This document shows positions 9,490-19,777 of a DNA stretch of 64,000 nucleotides, piece after piece. Under the pieces are notes generated by a model, which saw only the letters and a list, made by a program, of their open reading frames with translations, was not told where the DNA came from and ran no database searches. Source of the stretch: an uncultured SAR86 cluster bacterium (GTDB lineage: Bacteria > Pseudomonadota > Gammaproteobacteria > Magnimaribacterales > D2472); contig CACJOM010000003.1 of NCBI GenBank assembly GCA_902595065.1, forward strand, positions 150,407 to 214,406, in the 5' to 3' direction. Numbering within the stretch: position 1 is the stretch's first letter; every line of letters begins with the position of its first letter. Position numbers and translations under genes: made by a program.

Positions 9490-10776
9490 TTAGTTTGCAG
9501 AGTATCCGCTCTCATTATGCTCAGTTATATCCAAACCTTCATATTCACTTTCATCGCTAACTCTTAGATTGGTAACTAGTGAAGTAGCTTTTAAGGCAAT
9601 CCAAGAAAACACTAAAGTCCAAAGGCATATAACCACAACACCCTGCAACTGAATCATGAACTGACTGAATGAAGATGCATCAAAACCCGAGGCTCCTGCT
9701 CCAAGAAAGCCCTCAGGTTTACCGACTAACGCAAGCATTAAAATCCCTAAAATACCTCCAACACCATGGACTGGAAAGACATCCAAAGAGTCATCAATTT
9801 TGAAGTAGCTTTTAATCATTTGTGTTGCATAGAAACATACTATTCCTGCTAATAAACCTATTAATAATGCTCCTTGAGGGCCAACTGTTCCTGATGCTGG
9901 TGTAATTGTAGCTAAGCCTGCTACCATACCAGTTGCTATCCCTACAACTGTTGGTTTTCCAGTTTTAATCCATTCAACAGACATCCAAGTTAGAGCTCCA
10001 ACAGCCGCACTTATGTGTGTAACTAAAATAGCCATAGCAGCGCTGGAGTCTGCAGCAACAGCACTCCCGCCGTTAAAACCAAACCATCCAACCCAAAGCA
10101 TTGCTGCACCCATTACAACCATAGGCCTATTATGCGGAACCAGTGATCCTCCAGGAAAACCCTTTCTAGGACCAAGCATCATAGCTGCTACTAGAGCTCC
10201 AACACCACACGTTGCATGAACAACTAGACCTCCAGCAAAGTCAATAACGCCTATACCTGCAAGGTAACCTCCACCCCACACCATATGGCATGCAGGTAAA
10301 TACACTAAAGTTACCCATAGAACAGTAAAAATGCACATTGCACTAAACTTCATTCTCTCAGCAAATGCTCCAACAACTAAAGCAGGAGTGATTACAGCAA
10401 AGGTCATTTGAAATACAACAAATAAGCTTTCAGGCAAAGTTCCCGATGCGGATTCTCTAGTGAGATTAGACAAGAAAAATGCATCAGCTCCGCCAATAAT
10501 AGAACCGCTTCCTGTGAAGGCTAGGCTATATCCATAGACCACCCAAACCACTGACACAATGCAGCATATTGCAAAACATTGCATAAGCACAGACAAAACA
10601 TTCTGAGTTCGCACTAATCCACCATAAAAAAGAGCCAATCCTGGAAGAGTCATAAATAAGACTAAAGCTGTAGCGGTAAGAATCCATGCAGTATCTCCAG
10701 AATTTATTTCAGAAGAGAGAGCTGCCGGAGAGAGCAAAGTAGCAAGTGTAATCAGACAATAATTAAATAATTTCAT
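9490..10776 (-). CDS. amtB: Ammonium transporter, AmtB type
   Basis: 428 aa. A cleavable-looking signal peptide (residues 1-22, ending AALSSE) is followed by 11 helices as in E. coli AmtB. The twin pore histidines are His187 (LVVHATCG) and His337 (PVHGVGG), and the GLALFYGGLVR motif near residue 47 is classic. It conducts ammonium across the inner membrane and is blocked by the T-loop of its P-II partner. A strong RBS (AAGGAG) precedes it, 12 nt after the glnK gene. Confidence 0.95.
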   Translation of the reverse strand: MKLFNYCLITLATLLSPAALSSEINSGDTAWILTATALVLFMTLPGLALFYGGLVRTQNVLSVLMQCFAICCIVSVVWVVYGYSLAFTGSGSIIGGADAFFLSNLTRESASGTLPESLFVVFQMTFAVITPALVVGAFAERMKFSAMCIFTVLWVTLVYLPACHMVWGGGYLAGIGVIDFAGGLVVHATCGVGALVAAMMLGPRKGFPGGSLVPHNRPMVVMGAAMLWVGWFGFNGGSAVAADSSAAMAILVTHISAAVGALTWMSVEWIKTGKPTVVGIATGMVAGLATITPASGTVGPQGALLIGLLAGIVCFYATQMIKSYFKIDDSLDVFPVHGVGGILGILMLALVGKPEGFLGAGASGFDASSFSQFMIQLQGVVVICLWTLVFSWIALKATSLVTNLRVSDESEYEGLDITEHNESGYSAN

Positions 10777-10788
10777 TTTTTCTCCTTA

Positions 10789-11151
<363 letters not shown>

Positions 11152-11164
11152 CTATAAAGATACA

Positions 11165-11181
11165 TGCAATTATCATGCCAA
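11165..11181 (-). promoter_or_regulatory. Sigma-54 promoter for glnK-amtB
   Basis: Read on the minus strand the site is TTGGCATGATAATTGCA. It matches the sigma-54 consensus (TGGCAY-N5-TTGCW) with the required 10-nt interval between the -24 GG and the -12 GC. The start of transcription would fall about 25-30 nt before glnK. A nearly identical site precedes the upstream operon, which makes chance unlikely. Confidence 0.85.
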
Positions 11182-11236
11182 TTTATAATGGGTAATTTGA
11201 TAGTTTCGAAGGAGGTTTTAAAAGAATTTTATTTAA

Positions 11237-11257
11237 TTTGCACTCTTTTGATGCAAA
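11237..11257. promoter_or_regulatory. Candidate NtrC-binding palindrome
   Basis: An inverted repeat TTTGCA-N9-TGCAAA, whose core reads GCACT-N5-GATGC and is close to the NtrC site GCACC-N5-GGTGC. Its centre is about 65 bp upstream of the -24 element, a normal position for an enhancer-type activator of a sigma-54 promoter. It directly abuts the terminator of the upstream amt gene. The match is imperfect, so NtrC binding is inferred. Confidence 0.6.
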
Positions 11258-11287
11258 AATAACCGCCAACAAATGTTGACGGTTATT
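11258..11287 (-). terminator. Intrinsic terminator after the upstream amt operon
   Basis: Hairpin with a 13-bp stem (core AACCGcCAAC / GTTGaCGGTT) and a 4-nt loop. Read on the minus strand, the C-A mismatch becomes a G-U pair and a run of five Ts follows, so it works in the direction of the amt gene ending at 11300. The asymmetry supports minus-strand termination and separates the two P-II/Amt units. Confidence 0.75.
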
Positions 11288-11299
11288 ATCATGAGTTTT

Positions 11300-12580
11300 T
11301 TACTTAAACTCTGGGTAAGCTTCAACTCCAATTTCAGATGCGTCAAGTCCTAACGCTTGCTCGTCATCTGTAGCTCTTATAGGTGTAACCATATTGATTA
11401 GGTAAACAGCTCCATAACTAGCTATGAAACCAAATCCTGCAATTGATATAACACCAATAAGCTGAATCAAGAAAGATGCTTCTGGATTCGTGAATGGAAC
11501 AACCATTACACCAAAGATTCCTACAATCCCATGAGCAGAGATAGCCCCAACTGGGTCGTCGACTTTAAGTTTAGAATCAAAGAAAAGGATAGATGCATAA
11601 ACTAAAAGTCCGCCGAGGAAACCAATGATTACTGATTCTCCTCCGCTAGGAGCGCTCGGCCCAGCAGTTATTGCAACTAAACCTGCGATAGCACCATTGA
11701 TAACCATAGTCACATCGCTTTTTCCAGTCATGACCAGACTGAGAACCAATGCTCCTATAACTCCACCAGCAGCTGCCATATTAGTATTTAAGAATACTTG
11801 ACTCACAGCTATTGCGCTTGCTTCATCGCTGATAACAAGCTCAGAACCACCATTAAAACCAAACCATCCGAGCCAAAGAATAAGAACACCTAGTGCAGCT
11901 AATGGAATATTGGATCCAGGCATTGGGTTAATAGAACCATCTGAACCATATTTACCATTTCTCGCTCCAAGTAAAGTCACAACTCCAAGGGCTGCAGCAG
12001 CACCGAGAAGGTGGACTGTTCCAGACCCAGCATAATCAGAATAGCCAAGAACGCTCAAAAAACCACCGCCCCAGTTCCAATATCCTTGAACAGGATATAT
12101 AAAGGCGGTTAGTATTACTGTAAAAATAAAGAATGGTATTAGCTTCATTCTTCCAGCAACAGCACCTGAAACAATTGACATAGCAGTGGCAACAAAAACA
12201 ACTTGGAAAAAGAAGTCGGCTTGTTGGGAATAGTCCATTCCGTAGGCCATACCTATTTCTTCGAGAGGCATATCAGCACTTAAACCCCATGAGGTTCCAA
12301 TGGCCGGTAAAATTCCATAAACAATAGCTTCACCAGCTTCATCTAATCCTCCTGAGATAGATAAGATCGCATCCGATGGATACATCAACACGAAGCCACA
12401 TACAAGGTACATGACGCATGCAATTGAGAATAAACCAAGATTTTTAGTAACAATTTCAGAAACATCTTTCTTTTGGACTAAACCAGCTTCTAGCATGGTA
12501 AATCCAGCGGCCATCCACATGACCAATGCTCCTGACATAATCGCGTAGAAAGTATCTAATGCAAATTTCATTTCTTCCAT
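11300..12580 (-). CDS. amt: Ammonium transporter, second Amt paralogue
   Basis: 426 aa, 11 helices, no cleavable signal peptide. Pore histidines are His190 (SGTVHLLGA) and His349 (ISAHGIVG); the MLEAGLVQKKDV motif follows the first helix. The sequence differs clearly from the neighbouring AmtB and belongs to another Amt branch, so this is an ancient paralogue and not a recent duplication. A strong AAGGAG RBS supports ATG 12580, with a second possible ATG at 12571. Co-transcribed with torF and glnK upstream. Confidence 0.94.
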   Translation of the reverse strand: MEEMKFALDTFYAIMSGALVMWMAAGFTMLEAGLVQKKDVSEIVTKNLGLFSIACVMYLVCGFVLMYPSDAILSISGGLDEAGEAIVYGILPAIGTSWGLSADMPLEEIGMAYGMDYSQQADFFFQVVFVATAMSIVSGAVAGRMKLIPFFIFTVILTAFIYPVQGYWNWGGGFLSVLGYSDYAGSGTVHLLGAAAALGVVTLLGARNGKYGSDGSINPMPGSNIPLAALGVLILWLGWFGFNGGSELVISDEASAIAVSQVFLNTNMAAAGGVIGALVLSLVMTGKSDVTMVINGAIAGLVAITAGPSAPSGGESVIIGFLGGLLVYASILFFDSKLKVDDPVGAISAHGIVGIFGVMVVPFTNPEASFLIQLIGVISIAGFGFIASYGAVYLINMVTPIRATDDEQALGLDASEIGVEAYPEFK

Positions 12581-12594
12581 ATTAATCTCCTTAA

Positions 12595-12936
<342 letters not shown>

Positions 12937-13527
12937 TTAAAGGCTTGCTGAAATTGAAAAGAAGATACCGTCTTCATCAGCCCCGTATCCTCCATCACTG
13001 AAATCATATGCAGTAATACCACAGTCAAATGATCCGCAAGTGAAACCATAACTTACAGTTGTGTTGTCACCGTAATCATCATATTCACCATAAGCTACAG
13101 AAACAGGACCAAATGCATATGAAAATTCTGTGTAATCAGGTGCGCCATCTTGTCCAGATGCTAGAGTCACTCCTAAGTCTCCGAAGCTAAGGCCTAGGTA
13201 TATTTCTTCAAAATCAAGACCAGTCTCATTTTCAGGATAATCAAAAGCAATATATCCGATATCGACCCCGACCTCACCTAATGAGAAGCCATAACCTGCA
13301 TAATAGTCTAATTCACTACCTGCTCCATCATTAAAATTGACGTTTGATCCCCAAATACCAGCGTAGAAACCTGATTCAGCCTCAAAGTCAAAACCACCCT
13401 GAATTGCAGGTCCGTCACTTTGTGTCATTCCTCTCCAGACATAATCTGAGGCGAAAGATACATTTGCACTTACTGCTGCGAATGAAGGCATGGCAAGCAT
13501 ACCAACAAGTAAAAACAATCTTTTCAT
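12937..13527 (-). CDS. TorF family putative outer-membrane porin
   Basis: 196 aa from ATG 13527. Signal peptide (MKRLFLLVGMLAMPSFA) then a beta-rich, Gly/Asp/Tyr-rich barrel that opens with the family signature NVSFASDYVWRGMTQS and ends in an aromatic/Leu strand (SISASL). The family (TIGR02001) is often found beside glnK-amtB, but its solute is unknown. ATG 13527 has a good RBS (AGGAG). The longer frame from 13578 would begin upstream of the predicted sigma-54 transcription start and is rejected. First gene of torF-glnK-amt. Confidence 0.85.
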   Translation of the reverse strand: MKRLFLLVGMLAMPSFAAVSANVSFASDYVWRGMTQSDGPAIQGGFDFEAESGFYAGIWGSNVNFNDGAGSELDYYAGYGFSLGEVGVDIGYIAFDYPENETGLDFEEIYLGLSFGDLGVTLASGQDGAPDYTEFSYAFGPVSVAYGEYDDYGDNTTVSYGFTCGSFDCGITAYDFSDGGYGADEDGIFFSISASL

Positions 13528-13566
13528 AATTTCTCCTATATTTTTATGAAGTTTCAAATTAACAAA

Positions 13567-13583
13567 TGCAATTTTCATGCCAA
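13567..13583 (-). promoter_or_regulatory. Sigma-54 promoter for torF-glnK-amt
   Basis: Minus-strand sequence TTGGCATGAAAATTGCA, with the correct GG-N10-GC interval. It differs from the second sigma-54 site (11165-11181) at only one position. Predicted transcription starts near 13555, some 28 nt before the torF ATG. I could not find a convincing NtrC palindrome in the short gap to the divergent SDR gene. Confidence 0.85.
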
Positions 13584-13630
13584 TTTAATTTTTATGTTTT
13601 TAAATGTGATCATTTTTATAAATAGCTAGG

Positions 13631-13636
13631 TATAAT
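13631..13636 (+). promoter_or_regulatory. Possible -10 element for the SDR gene
   Basis: A perfect TATAAT 24 nt before the SDR ATG, followed by a good RBS (GGAGG at 13650-13654). The -35 region is weak (TGATCA, 18 nt upstream). It would start transcription near 13643, divergent from the sigma-54 site. Confidence 0.4.
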
Positions 13637-13660
13637 TCTTGTTCAATTTGGAGGTATGCA

Positions 13661-14431
13661 ATGGAACTAAAAGATAAAGTTATAGCAATTACAGGGGGTG
13701 CATCTGGCTTAGGTGAAGCATCAACAAGACACTTTGTATCTCATGGTGCAAAAGTCATGATTCTTGATATTAATGATGATAATGCAAAAGCTATATGCGA
13801 TGAGCTAGGCGATGAGAATGTTAAATATATCAATACCAACATCATGGAGGAGCAGCCTGTTAAGGATGCCATGTCAAAAATTGAGGAGGCATTTGGTAAA
13901 TTACATGTTGCAATTAATTGTGCTGGAACTGGATATGGTGCAAGAATTATTGGTAAAGATGCGCCTCATCCATTAGATCATTTTAAATTTATTATTGATT
14001 TAAATTTAGTTGGGACCTTTAACGTGATGCGTTTAGCTGCTGAACTTATGGATAAAAATGAAGCTGATGAAGATGGCGAGAAAGGCGTGATTATAAATAC
14101 TGCTTCCATTGCTGGCTACGAAGGCCAAATTGGTCAATCTGCCTACAGTGCCTCAAAAGCAGGTGTTATTGGTTTGACTCTGACTGCCGCTCGAGACCTC
14201 GCAAGACACGGAATTAGAGTAAATACTATTGCACCAGGTATTTTTGATACACCTTTAATGAAAATGGCTCCAGACAAGGTTAGAGACCCATTATTAGAAT
14301 CGACTCAGTTCCCACACAGGTTTGGAATACCTGCTGAGTTTGGTAGTTTAGCTGCCCATATAGTTGAAAATGTTTATCTAAATGGCGAAACAATAAGATT
14401 AGATTCAGCCATGAGAATGAAGCCAAGGTAA
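13661..14431 (+). CDS. SDR, 3-hydroxyacyl-CoA dehydrogenase type 2-like
   Basis: 256 aa. Rossmann motif TGGASGLG (residues 11-18), NCAG near 87, catalytic Ser in NTASIAG, and YSASK with Tyr/Lys. The insertion DKNEADEDGEKGVIINTAS before the catalytic strand and the C-terminal FPHRFGIPAEFGSL block resemble HSD17B10-type NAD-dependent hydroxyacyl-CoA dehydrogenases. Probable role in acyl-CoA oxidation or related alcohol oxidation. It overlaps the AcuI-like reductase by one base, so the two are coupled. Confidence 0.82.
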   Translation: MELKDKVIAITGGASGLGEASTRHFVSHGAKVMILDINDDNAKAICDELGDENVKYINTNIMEEQPVKDAMSKIEEAFGKLHVAINCAGTGYGARIIGKDAPHPLDHFKFIIDLNLVGTFNVMRLAAELMDKNEADEDGEKGVIINTASIAGYEGQIGQSAYSASKAGVIGLTLTAARDLARHGIRVNTIAPGIFDTPLMKMAPDKVRDPLLESTQFPHRFGIPAEFGSLAAHIVENVYLNGETIRLDSAMRMKPR

Positions 14432-15414
14432 TGAAATACTCAGCATATTATGTTGAGGAGAACGATGGAGAATTCTCGTCCTCAATCTCTGAATTGGAGC
14501 TTCAAAAGCCAGAAGATGGTTTTGTTCAGATAGAAGTATCTCACTCATCTCTTAACTATAAAGATGCATTGTCTGCATCGGGCAATAAAGGGGTGACTAG
14601 AAATTACCCATTTATTCCTGGAATTGATGCTGCAGGAACGATTGCTGATGCTAACTCCTCACAATTCACCGATGGTGATAAAGTTATTGTGACTGGTTAC
14701 GACATGGGCATGAATACTCCTGGTGGTTTTGGAGAGTACATCAATGTGCCGGCTGAATGGGTGGTAAAAAAGCCAGCAAATTTATCGAGTTTAGAGGCTA
14801 TGTCTATTGGCACCGCTGGCATAACGGCAGCAGCTAGCGTCTTAAAAATATATGAGTCCTCAAAAGCATCAGAGTTGCCTGTTTTAGTTTCAGGTGCCAC
14901 TGGTGGTGTTGGATCTGTTGGCGTAATGCTGATGTCTAAATTAGGTAAAGAGGTCACAGCATTAACAGGCAAATCTTCATCGACTGATTTCCTGAAATCA
15001 ATCGGAGCTGACAATATTATTATGCGTGATGAATATTTAGAGGCTCCAGCTAAAGCCTTGGAGAGGCCATTATTTGCATCAGCTATTGATACGGTTGGAG
15101 GAAATGTATTAAGTAAAATGCTTCCTCAAATATCACCTCATGGCGTGGTTGCATGTTGTGGGAACGTTGCAGGTATAGAAGTAAATACAACAGTTTTTCC
15201 ATTTATCTTGAGAGGCATCACTCTAGCTGGTATTGATTCAGCAGAATCGCCAATAGAATTTAAAACCAGTATTTGGAATAAATTTGCTGATGAATGGAAA
15301 TTAGATCTTTCATCCATGATAAAAGTAGTTTCAAAAGAAAGTTTACAACAAGAAATTGATCTTATCCTTGAGGGTGGTCAACAGGGTAGAGTAGTCCTAC
15401 AACACGGAGAATAA
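14431..15414 (+). CDS. acuI: YhdH/AcuI-type acrylyl-CoA reductase, MDR superfamily
   Basis: 327 aa. Typical YhdH/AcuI features: SLNYKDALSASGNKGVTRNY near residue 40, PGIDAAGTI, VTGYDMGMNTPGGFGEY and the NADPH-binding SGATGGVGSVG near residue 155. No zinc-ligand cysteines, as expected for this branch. AcuI reduces toxic acryloyl-CoA to propionyl-CoA, a step in DMSP and acrylate use by marine bacteria; other family members have broader enone specificity. Coupled with the upstream SDR, fitting C3/acyl-CoA metabolism. Confidence 0.8.
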   Translation: MKYSAYYVEENDGEFSSSISELELQKPEDGFVQIEVSHSSLNYKDALSASGNKGVTRNYPFIPGIDAAGTIADANSSQFTDGDKVIVTGYDMGMNTPGGFGEYINVPAEWVVKKPANLSSLEAMSIGTAGITAAASVLKIYESSKASELPVLVSGATGGVGSVGVMLMSKLGKEVTALTGKSSSTDFLKSIGADNIIMRDEYLEAPAKALERPLFASAIDTVGGNVLSKMLPQISPHGVVACCGNVAGIEVNTTVFPFILRGITLAGIDSAESPIEFKTSIWNKFADEWKLDLSSMIKVVSKESLQQEIDLILEGGQQGRVVLQHGE

Positions 15415-15416
15415 AT

Positions 15417-15548
15417 ATGGCAGATAAATATGATGAGTACTTTGAATCAAAAGAGGCTAATGAGGACAGTAAATCCGACTCGAGAGTAGCGCTAATACTT
15501 ATTGCAGTTTTTGTTGTAGGTATGGTTTTTTGGGTTTCTGGTCAGTAA
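15417..15548 (+). CDS. 43-aa single-pass membrane protein
   Basis: Starts 2 nt after the reductase stop, with a clear RBS (GGAGA) and ATG 15417. Acidic soluble head (MADKYDEYFESKEANEDSKS) and one C-terminal helix of about 18 residues ending in VSGQ. Stop TAA 15546-15548 abuts the convergent trxB stop without a gap. RBS, spacing and clean topology support a real gene of unknown function. Confidence 0.7.
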   Translation: MADKYDEYFESKEANEDSKSDSRVALILIAVFVVGMVFWVSGQ

Positions 15549-16505
<957 letters not shown>

Positions 16506-16550
16506 TTAAAGAAATTGTTATCTTTTCATACTAAATAAGCTATATCTCAA

Positions 16551-16579
16551 TATAATATTAATAACAGGAGTTAATCATC
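16551..16579 (+). promoter_or_regulatory. ftsK -10 and Shine-Dalgarno with an ATC in the start position
   Basis: TATAAT at 16551-16556 is followed by AGGAG at 16566-16570 and, 6 nt later, by an in-frame ATC at 16577. No ATG, GTG or TTG in the ftsK frame exists between the upstream stop (16562-16564) and TTG 16619. The signals point to initiation near 16577, either at a rare ATC codon or at an ATG altered by error. Confidence 0.4.
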
Positions 16580-16618
16580 GTTAAAAAACAGGAGCAATCG
16601 AATTTATCAGCTGGCACA

Positions 16619-18907
16619 TTGAAAAATGTTTTTGCATTTTTTTGTTTAGGCTCAGTTTTATATATATTTATTTCGCTTGTTTCGTATTCTCCCCTTGATC
16701 CAAGTCTTTCCTCAGTAAGTTCACTTTCTAATTCTATAGAAAATCTTGGAGGACCCTTTGGGGCCTATCTTTCTGATGCTTTATTTTCAGTTGTTGGCAT
16801 AGGTGGATATTTATTTTTATTAATTATTTCTTTTGTTGCAGTAAAGTTATTATTTTTTTATAGACCGTCTGATAGAACTCATAAAATTATTAAAATTACT
16901 TCAGCAATTGTTTTGCTTGGTTCATTTTCAGCACTTAGTGAGTTTTATTATTCAGGCGATCTTTTTCCGCAATCCTCTTCTGGAGGTTTAGTTGGTGCTC
17001 TGATTTTTACAAATCTTTCTAATATTTTTGGAGTGGTTGGATCATTAATTTTTATAGTAATTTTCTTTCTTGCATCTATCTCCTTAACTTTTTCATTTTC
17101 ATGGTTATTAGTAATAGATGCCCTCGGTCGGGGGGCTACACATCTGAGCTTAGAGCTGGCCTCGAAATTTTATAACTTTTTTAAATATTTATTTAATGGC
17201 ATCAGATCAATTGATTTATCAAAGTTTAAATCTAAAAACCAACCCATAGCTGAGCGTTCAGTTGCAGAATCAAAACCAAGAGAGTTAAATCTTCCTAAAT
17301 CAAAGTCTACGCTTGCTCAGCCAGAAACTGGAACACAAGAAACGTTCGTATCAGCCCTAAAAGCTGAAATTCCGAAAAATGAACCAGCTGCAACATCTAC
17401 TGTGTATAAGTCAAAAGACAAAAATGCAAACTCAGAGCTCCCCTCAACAGATCTTCTGGATAGAGTGCTTGATGATGGGTCATCTTTAACAAAAGAAGAG
17501 CTTGATGCAGTGGCTGATAGGCTTGAAATTAAGCTTCAAGAGTTTGGAATAGAGGCCAAGGTTGTTTCAGTGATTCCAGGACCAGTAGTTACTAGATTTG
17601 AGATTCAACCTGCGCCTGGTACCAAGGCAAGTAAGATTACTAATATTGCTCAAGATATTGCTAGATCTCTAGCAGTGACAAGCGTCAGAGTTGTTGAGGT
17701 TATACCTGGGAAATCTGTTGTTGGCATTGAAATACCTAATTCCAATCGAAAGATGGTTCAGCTGACCGAAATTTTGTCATCAGATACTTTTCATAATTCA
17801 ACTTCACCACTATCAATGGCTTTAGGTCATGATATTGCAGGAAAACCAGTTGTTGTCGACCTTGCCAAGATGCCTCATTTGCTTGTTGCTGGAACAACTG
17901 GTTCTGGTAAATCAGTTGGTCTTAATGCAATGTTACTTAGCTTGTTATTTAAATCAGATCCTGAGGCAGTTCGCCTTATCATGATTGATCCTAAAATTCT
18001 TGAACTTTCAGTTTATGAAGGCATACCCCATCTTCTGACACCTGTCATAACCGATATGACAGATGCTTCAAATGGACTGAGATGGTGCGTGGCTGAAATG
18101 GATAGAAGGTATAAATTAATGTCTGAAATGGGTGTTAGAGGTTTAGCAGCATTTAATAAAAAAGTTGCTGAAGCTAATGCTGCAGGGACTACTTTGCTTG
18201 ATCCATTTCAGGAAGATGAGGAGGTACCATTAGAGGAATTACCATCAATTGTTGTAGTGGTAGATGAGTTTGCAGATATGATCATGATAGTTGGTAAGAA
18301 GGTTGAGCATTTAATTGCAAGAATTGCTCAAAAAGCAAGAGCTGCTGGGATTCATTTAATCTTAGCGACGCAACGACCTTCAGTTGACGTAATTACTGGA
18401 TTGATTAAAGCTAATGTCCCATCAAGAATAGCTTTTCAAGTATCCTCAAAAATTGATTCGCGAACCATTCTAGATCAAGGTGGAGCTGAGCAGCTTCTAG
18501 GTGCGGGCGATATGTTATACATGCCTGCTGGTCAGGGTGTTCCTGAAAGAGTTCATGGTGCATTTGTTGGCGATGATGAAGTGCATAGAGTTGTTAATAG
18601 TTGGAAAGAAAGATCTGAGCCAAATTATTTAGATGAAATCACATCAGAATTGCAAGAAACAGGCCCGATACCAGGTTGGAGTGATGGCGACGGGTCGCAA
18701 TCTTCGGATGAGGATGATGAGCTTTATGATGAAGCAGTAAGTTTTGTAATCGAATCAAGAAGAGCATCTATTTCAGCTGTTCAGAGAAAATTAAGAATTG
18801 GCTATAACAGGGCAGCCAGAATAATTGAAGCTATGGAAATGGCCGGTCTAGTTTCCGAAATGGGCAGTAACGGAAGCAGGGAAGTGCTAGTGCCTAAACA
18901 GCAATGA
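16619..18907 (+). CDS. ftsK: DNA translocase FtsK
   Basis: 762 aa from TTG 16619, or 776 if initiation is at ATC 16577. Four N-terminal membrane helices (to about residue 180), a short charged linker (180-290), the FtsK beta/alpha motor with Walker A GTTGSGKS at 425-432 and Walker [11 protein letters not shown], and a C-terminal gamma winged helix ([20 protein letters not shown]). It pumps chromosomes at the division septum and activates XerCD. The linker is far shorter than in E. coli. lolA follows with an ATGA overlap. Confidence 0.93.
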   Translation: MKNVFAFFCLGSVLYIFISLVSYSPLDPSLSSVSSLSNSIENLGGPFGAYLSDALFSVVGIGGYLFLLIISFVAVKLLFFYRPSDRTHKIIKITSAIVLLGSFSALSEFYYSGDLFPQSSSGGLVGALIFTNLSNIFGVVGSLIFIVIFFLASISLTFSFSWLLVIDALGRGATHLSLELASKFYNFFKYLFNGIRSIDLSKFKSKNQPIAERSVAESKPRELNLPKSKSTLAQPETGTQETFVSALKAEIPKNEPAATSTVYKSKDKNANSELPSTDLLDRVLDDGSSLTKEELDAVADRLEIKLQEFGIEAKVVSVIPGPVVTRFEIQPAPGTKASKITNIAQDIARSLAVTSVRVVEVIPGKSVVGIEIPNSNRKMVQLTEILSSDTFHNSTSPLSMALGHDIAGKPVVVDLAKMPHLLVAGTTGSGKSVGLNAMLLSLLFKSDPEAVRLIMIDPKILELSVYEGIPHLLTPVITDMTDASNGLRWCVAEMDRRYKLMSEMGVRGLAAFNKKVAEANAAGTTLLDPFQEDEEVPLEELPSIVVVVDEFADMIMIVGKKVEHLIARIAQKARAAGIHLILATQRPSVDVITGLIKANVPSRIAFQVSSKIDSRTILDQGGAEQLLGAGDMLYMPAGQGVPERVHGAFVGDDEVHRVVNSWKERSEPNYLDEITSELQETGPIPGWSDGDGSQSSDEDDELYDEAVSFVIESRRASISAVQRKLRIGYNRAARIIEAMEMAGLVSEMGSNGSREVLVPKQQ

Positions 18908-19413
18908 TTTCCAAATTTTTAGCATCATGTATTTTTTTATTTTCTGCATTCATCAATGCATCACAAATTACGATTTCTCTTCTTAACAGCGAGTTAAAAA
19001 AAAATTATTCATTTCTTGAAAGATCCCTTAGCGAGTCAGAGATGAGAATTGCTACTTCAAGTGGCAAAATTTTCTTTACTAACGATGAAATTTCAATTCA
19101 TGTTTTATCGCCCTTTGAAGAAAATTACAGAATTGATGGAGATACTATCGAGATCCATGATGTTTTTTTGGACCAAACACAAGTTATTAATATTGAGGAG
19201 CTTGATAATTTTTTTCTTAATCTTCTGATCAATGGTATTGATGAGAATGCAGAAACTTATTCAATTAATATTATCAACGATTCAGTCATTCAAATTATTG
19301 ATAATGCAAACTCTAATTTAATTAGCTTTTTGTTTTTAGATAATCAGTTAAATCTCATTCGCTATAAAGACTCTCTTGGAGTTGAGCATGGAATAGAACT
19401 TACACCATTATGA
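18904..19413 (+). CDS. lolA: Outer-membrane lipoprotein carrier LolA (divergent)
   Basis: 169 aa, shorter than typical LolA (about 200). Signal peptide 1-19 (LFSAFINAS), then a beta-rich protein with the LolA-like run [20 protein letters not shown], a DGDTIEIHD strand and DVFLDQTQ. LolA shuttles lipoproteins across the periplasm from the LolCDE complex. Sequence similarity is modest, but the position directly after ftsK matches gammaproteobacterial gene order. Overlaps ftsK and crcB by 4 nt each. Confidence 0.72.
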   Translation: MISKFLASCIFLFSAFINASQITISLLNSELKKNYSFLERSLSESEMRIATSSGKIFFTNDEISIHVLSPFEENYRIDGDTIEIHDVFLDQTQVINIEELDNFFLNLLINGIDENAETYSINIINDSVIQIIDNANSNLISFLFLDNQLNLIRYKDSLGVEHGIELTPL

Positions 19414-19775
19414 CCAAACTTTTTCTCATAGCATTTGGAGGAGCTTTAGGTGCTCCATTCAGATATTTCATCAATGACTTGATGAAAAATTCTTCATTTT
19501 TTGCACTGCCCATTGGAATAATGTTGGTAAATTTTATTGGTTGTTTTTGTATCGGTGTGGCTATGGCTCAAATCTCGGACTTAAAGTCTAATATTTATTT
19601 TTTTTTAGTTATAGGGTTCCTTGGGTCATTTACAACTATGTCAGCCTTCTCACAGCAAACAATTGAATTGTTATACAATGGCAAGGAATTGAATGCTCTG
19701 ATATATGTTGTTGCATCGATTGCCTCGTGTTTAATAGGAACTTTTTTAGCTTACTCTTTATTTAAAACTACTTAA
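19410..19775 (+). CDS. crcB: Fluoride channel CrcB/Fluc
   Basis: 121 aa, four helices. GGALGAPFRYF at residues 10-20, NFIGCFCIG near 41 and the central GFLGSFTTMSAFSQQT (Na+ site and Phe-box region). It forms a dual-topology dimer that exports fluoride. No fluoride riboswitch is visible; it is embedded in the ftsK-lolA-crcB-serS operon, overlapping lolA by 4 nt and 2 nt before serS. Confidence 0.92.
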   Translation: MTKLFLIAFGGALGAPFRYFINDLMKNSSFFALPIGIMLVNFIGCFCIGVAMAQISDLKSNIYFFLVIGFLGSFTTMSAFSQQTIELLYNGKELNALIYVVASIASCLIGTFLAYSLFKTT

Positions 19776-19777
19776 TA

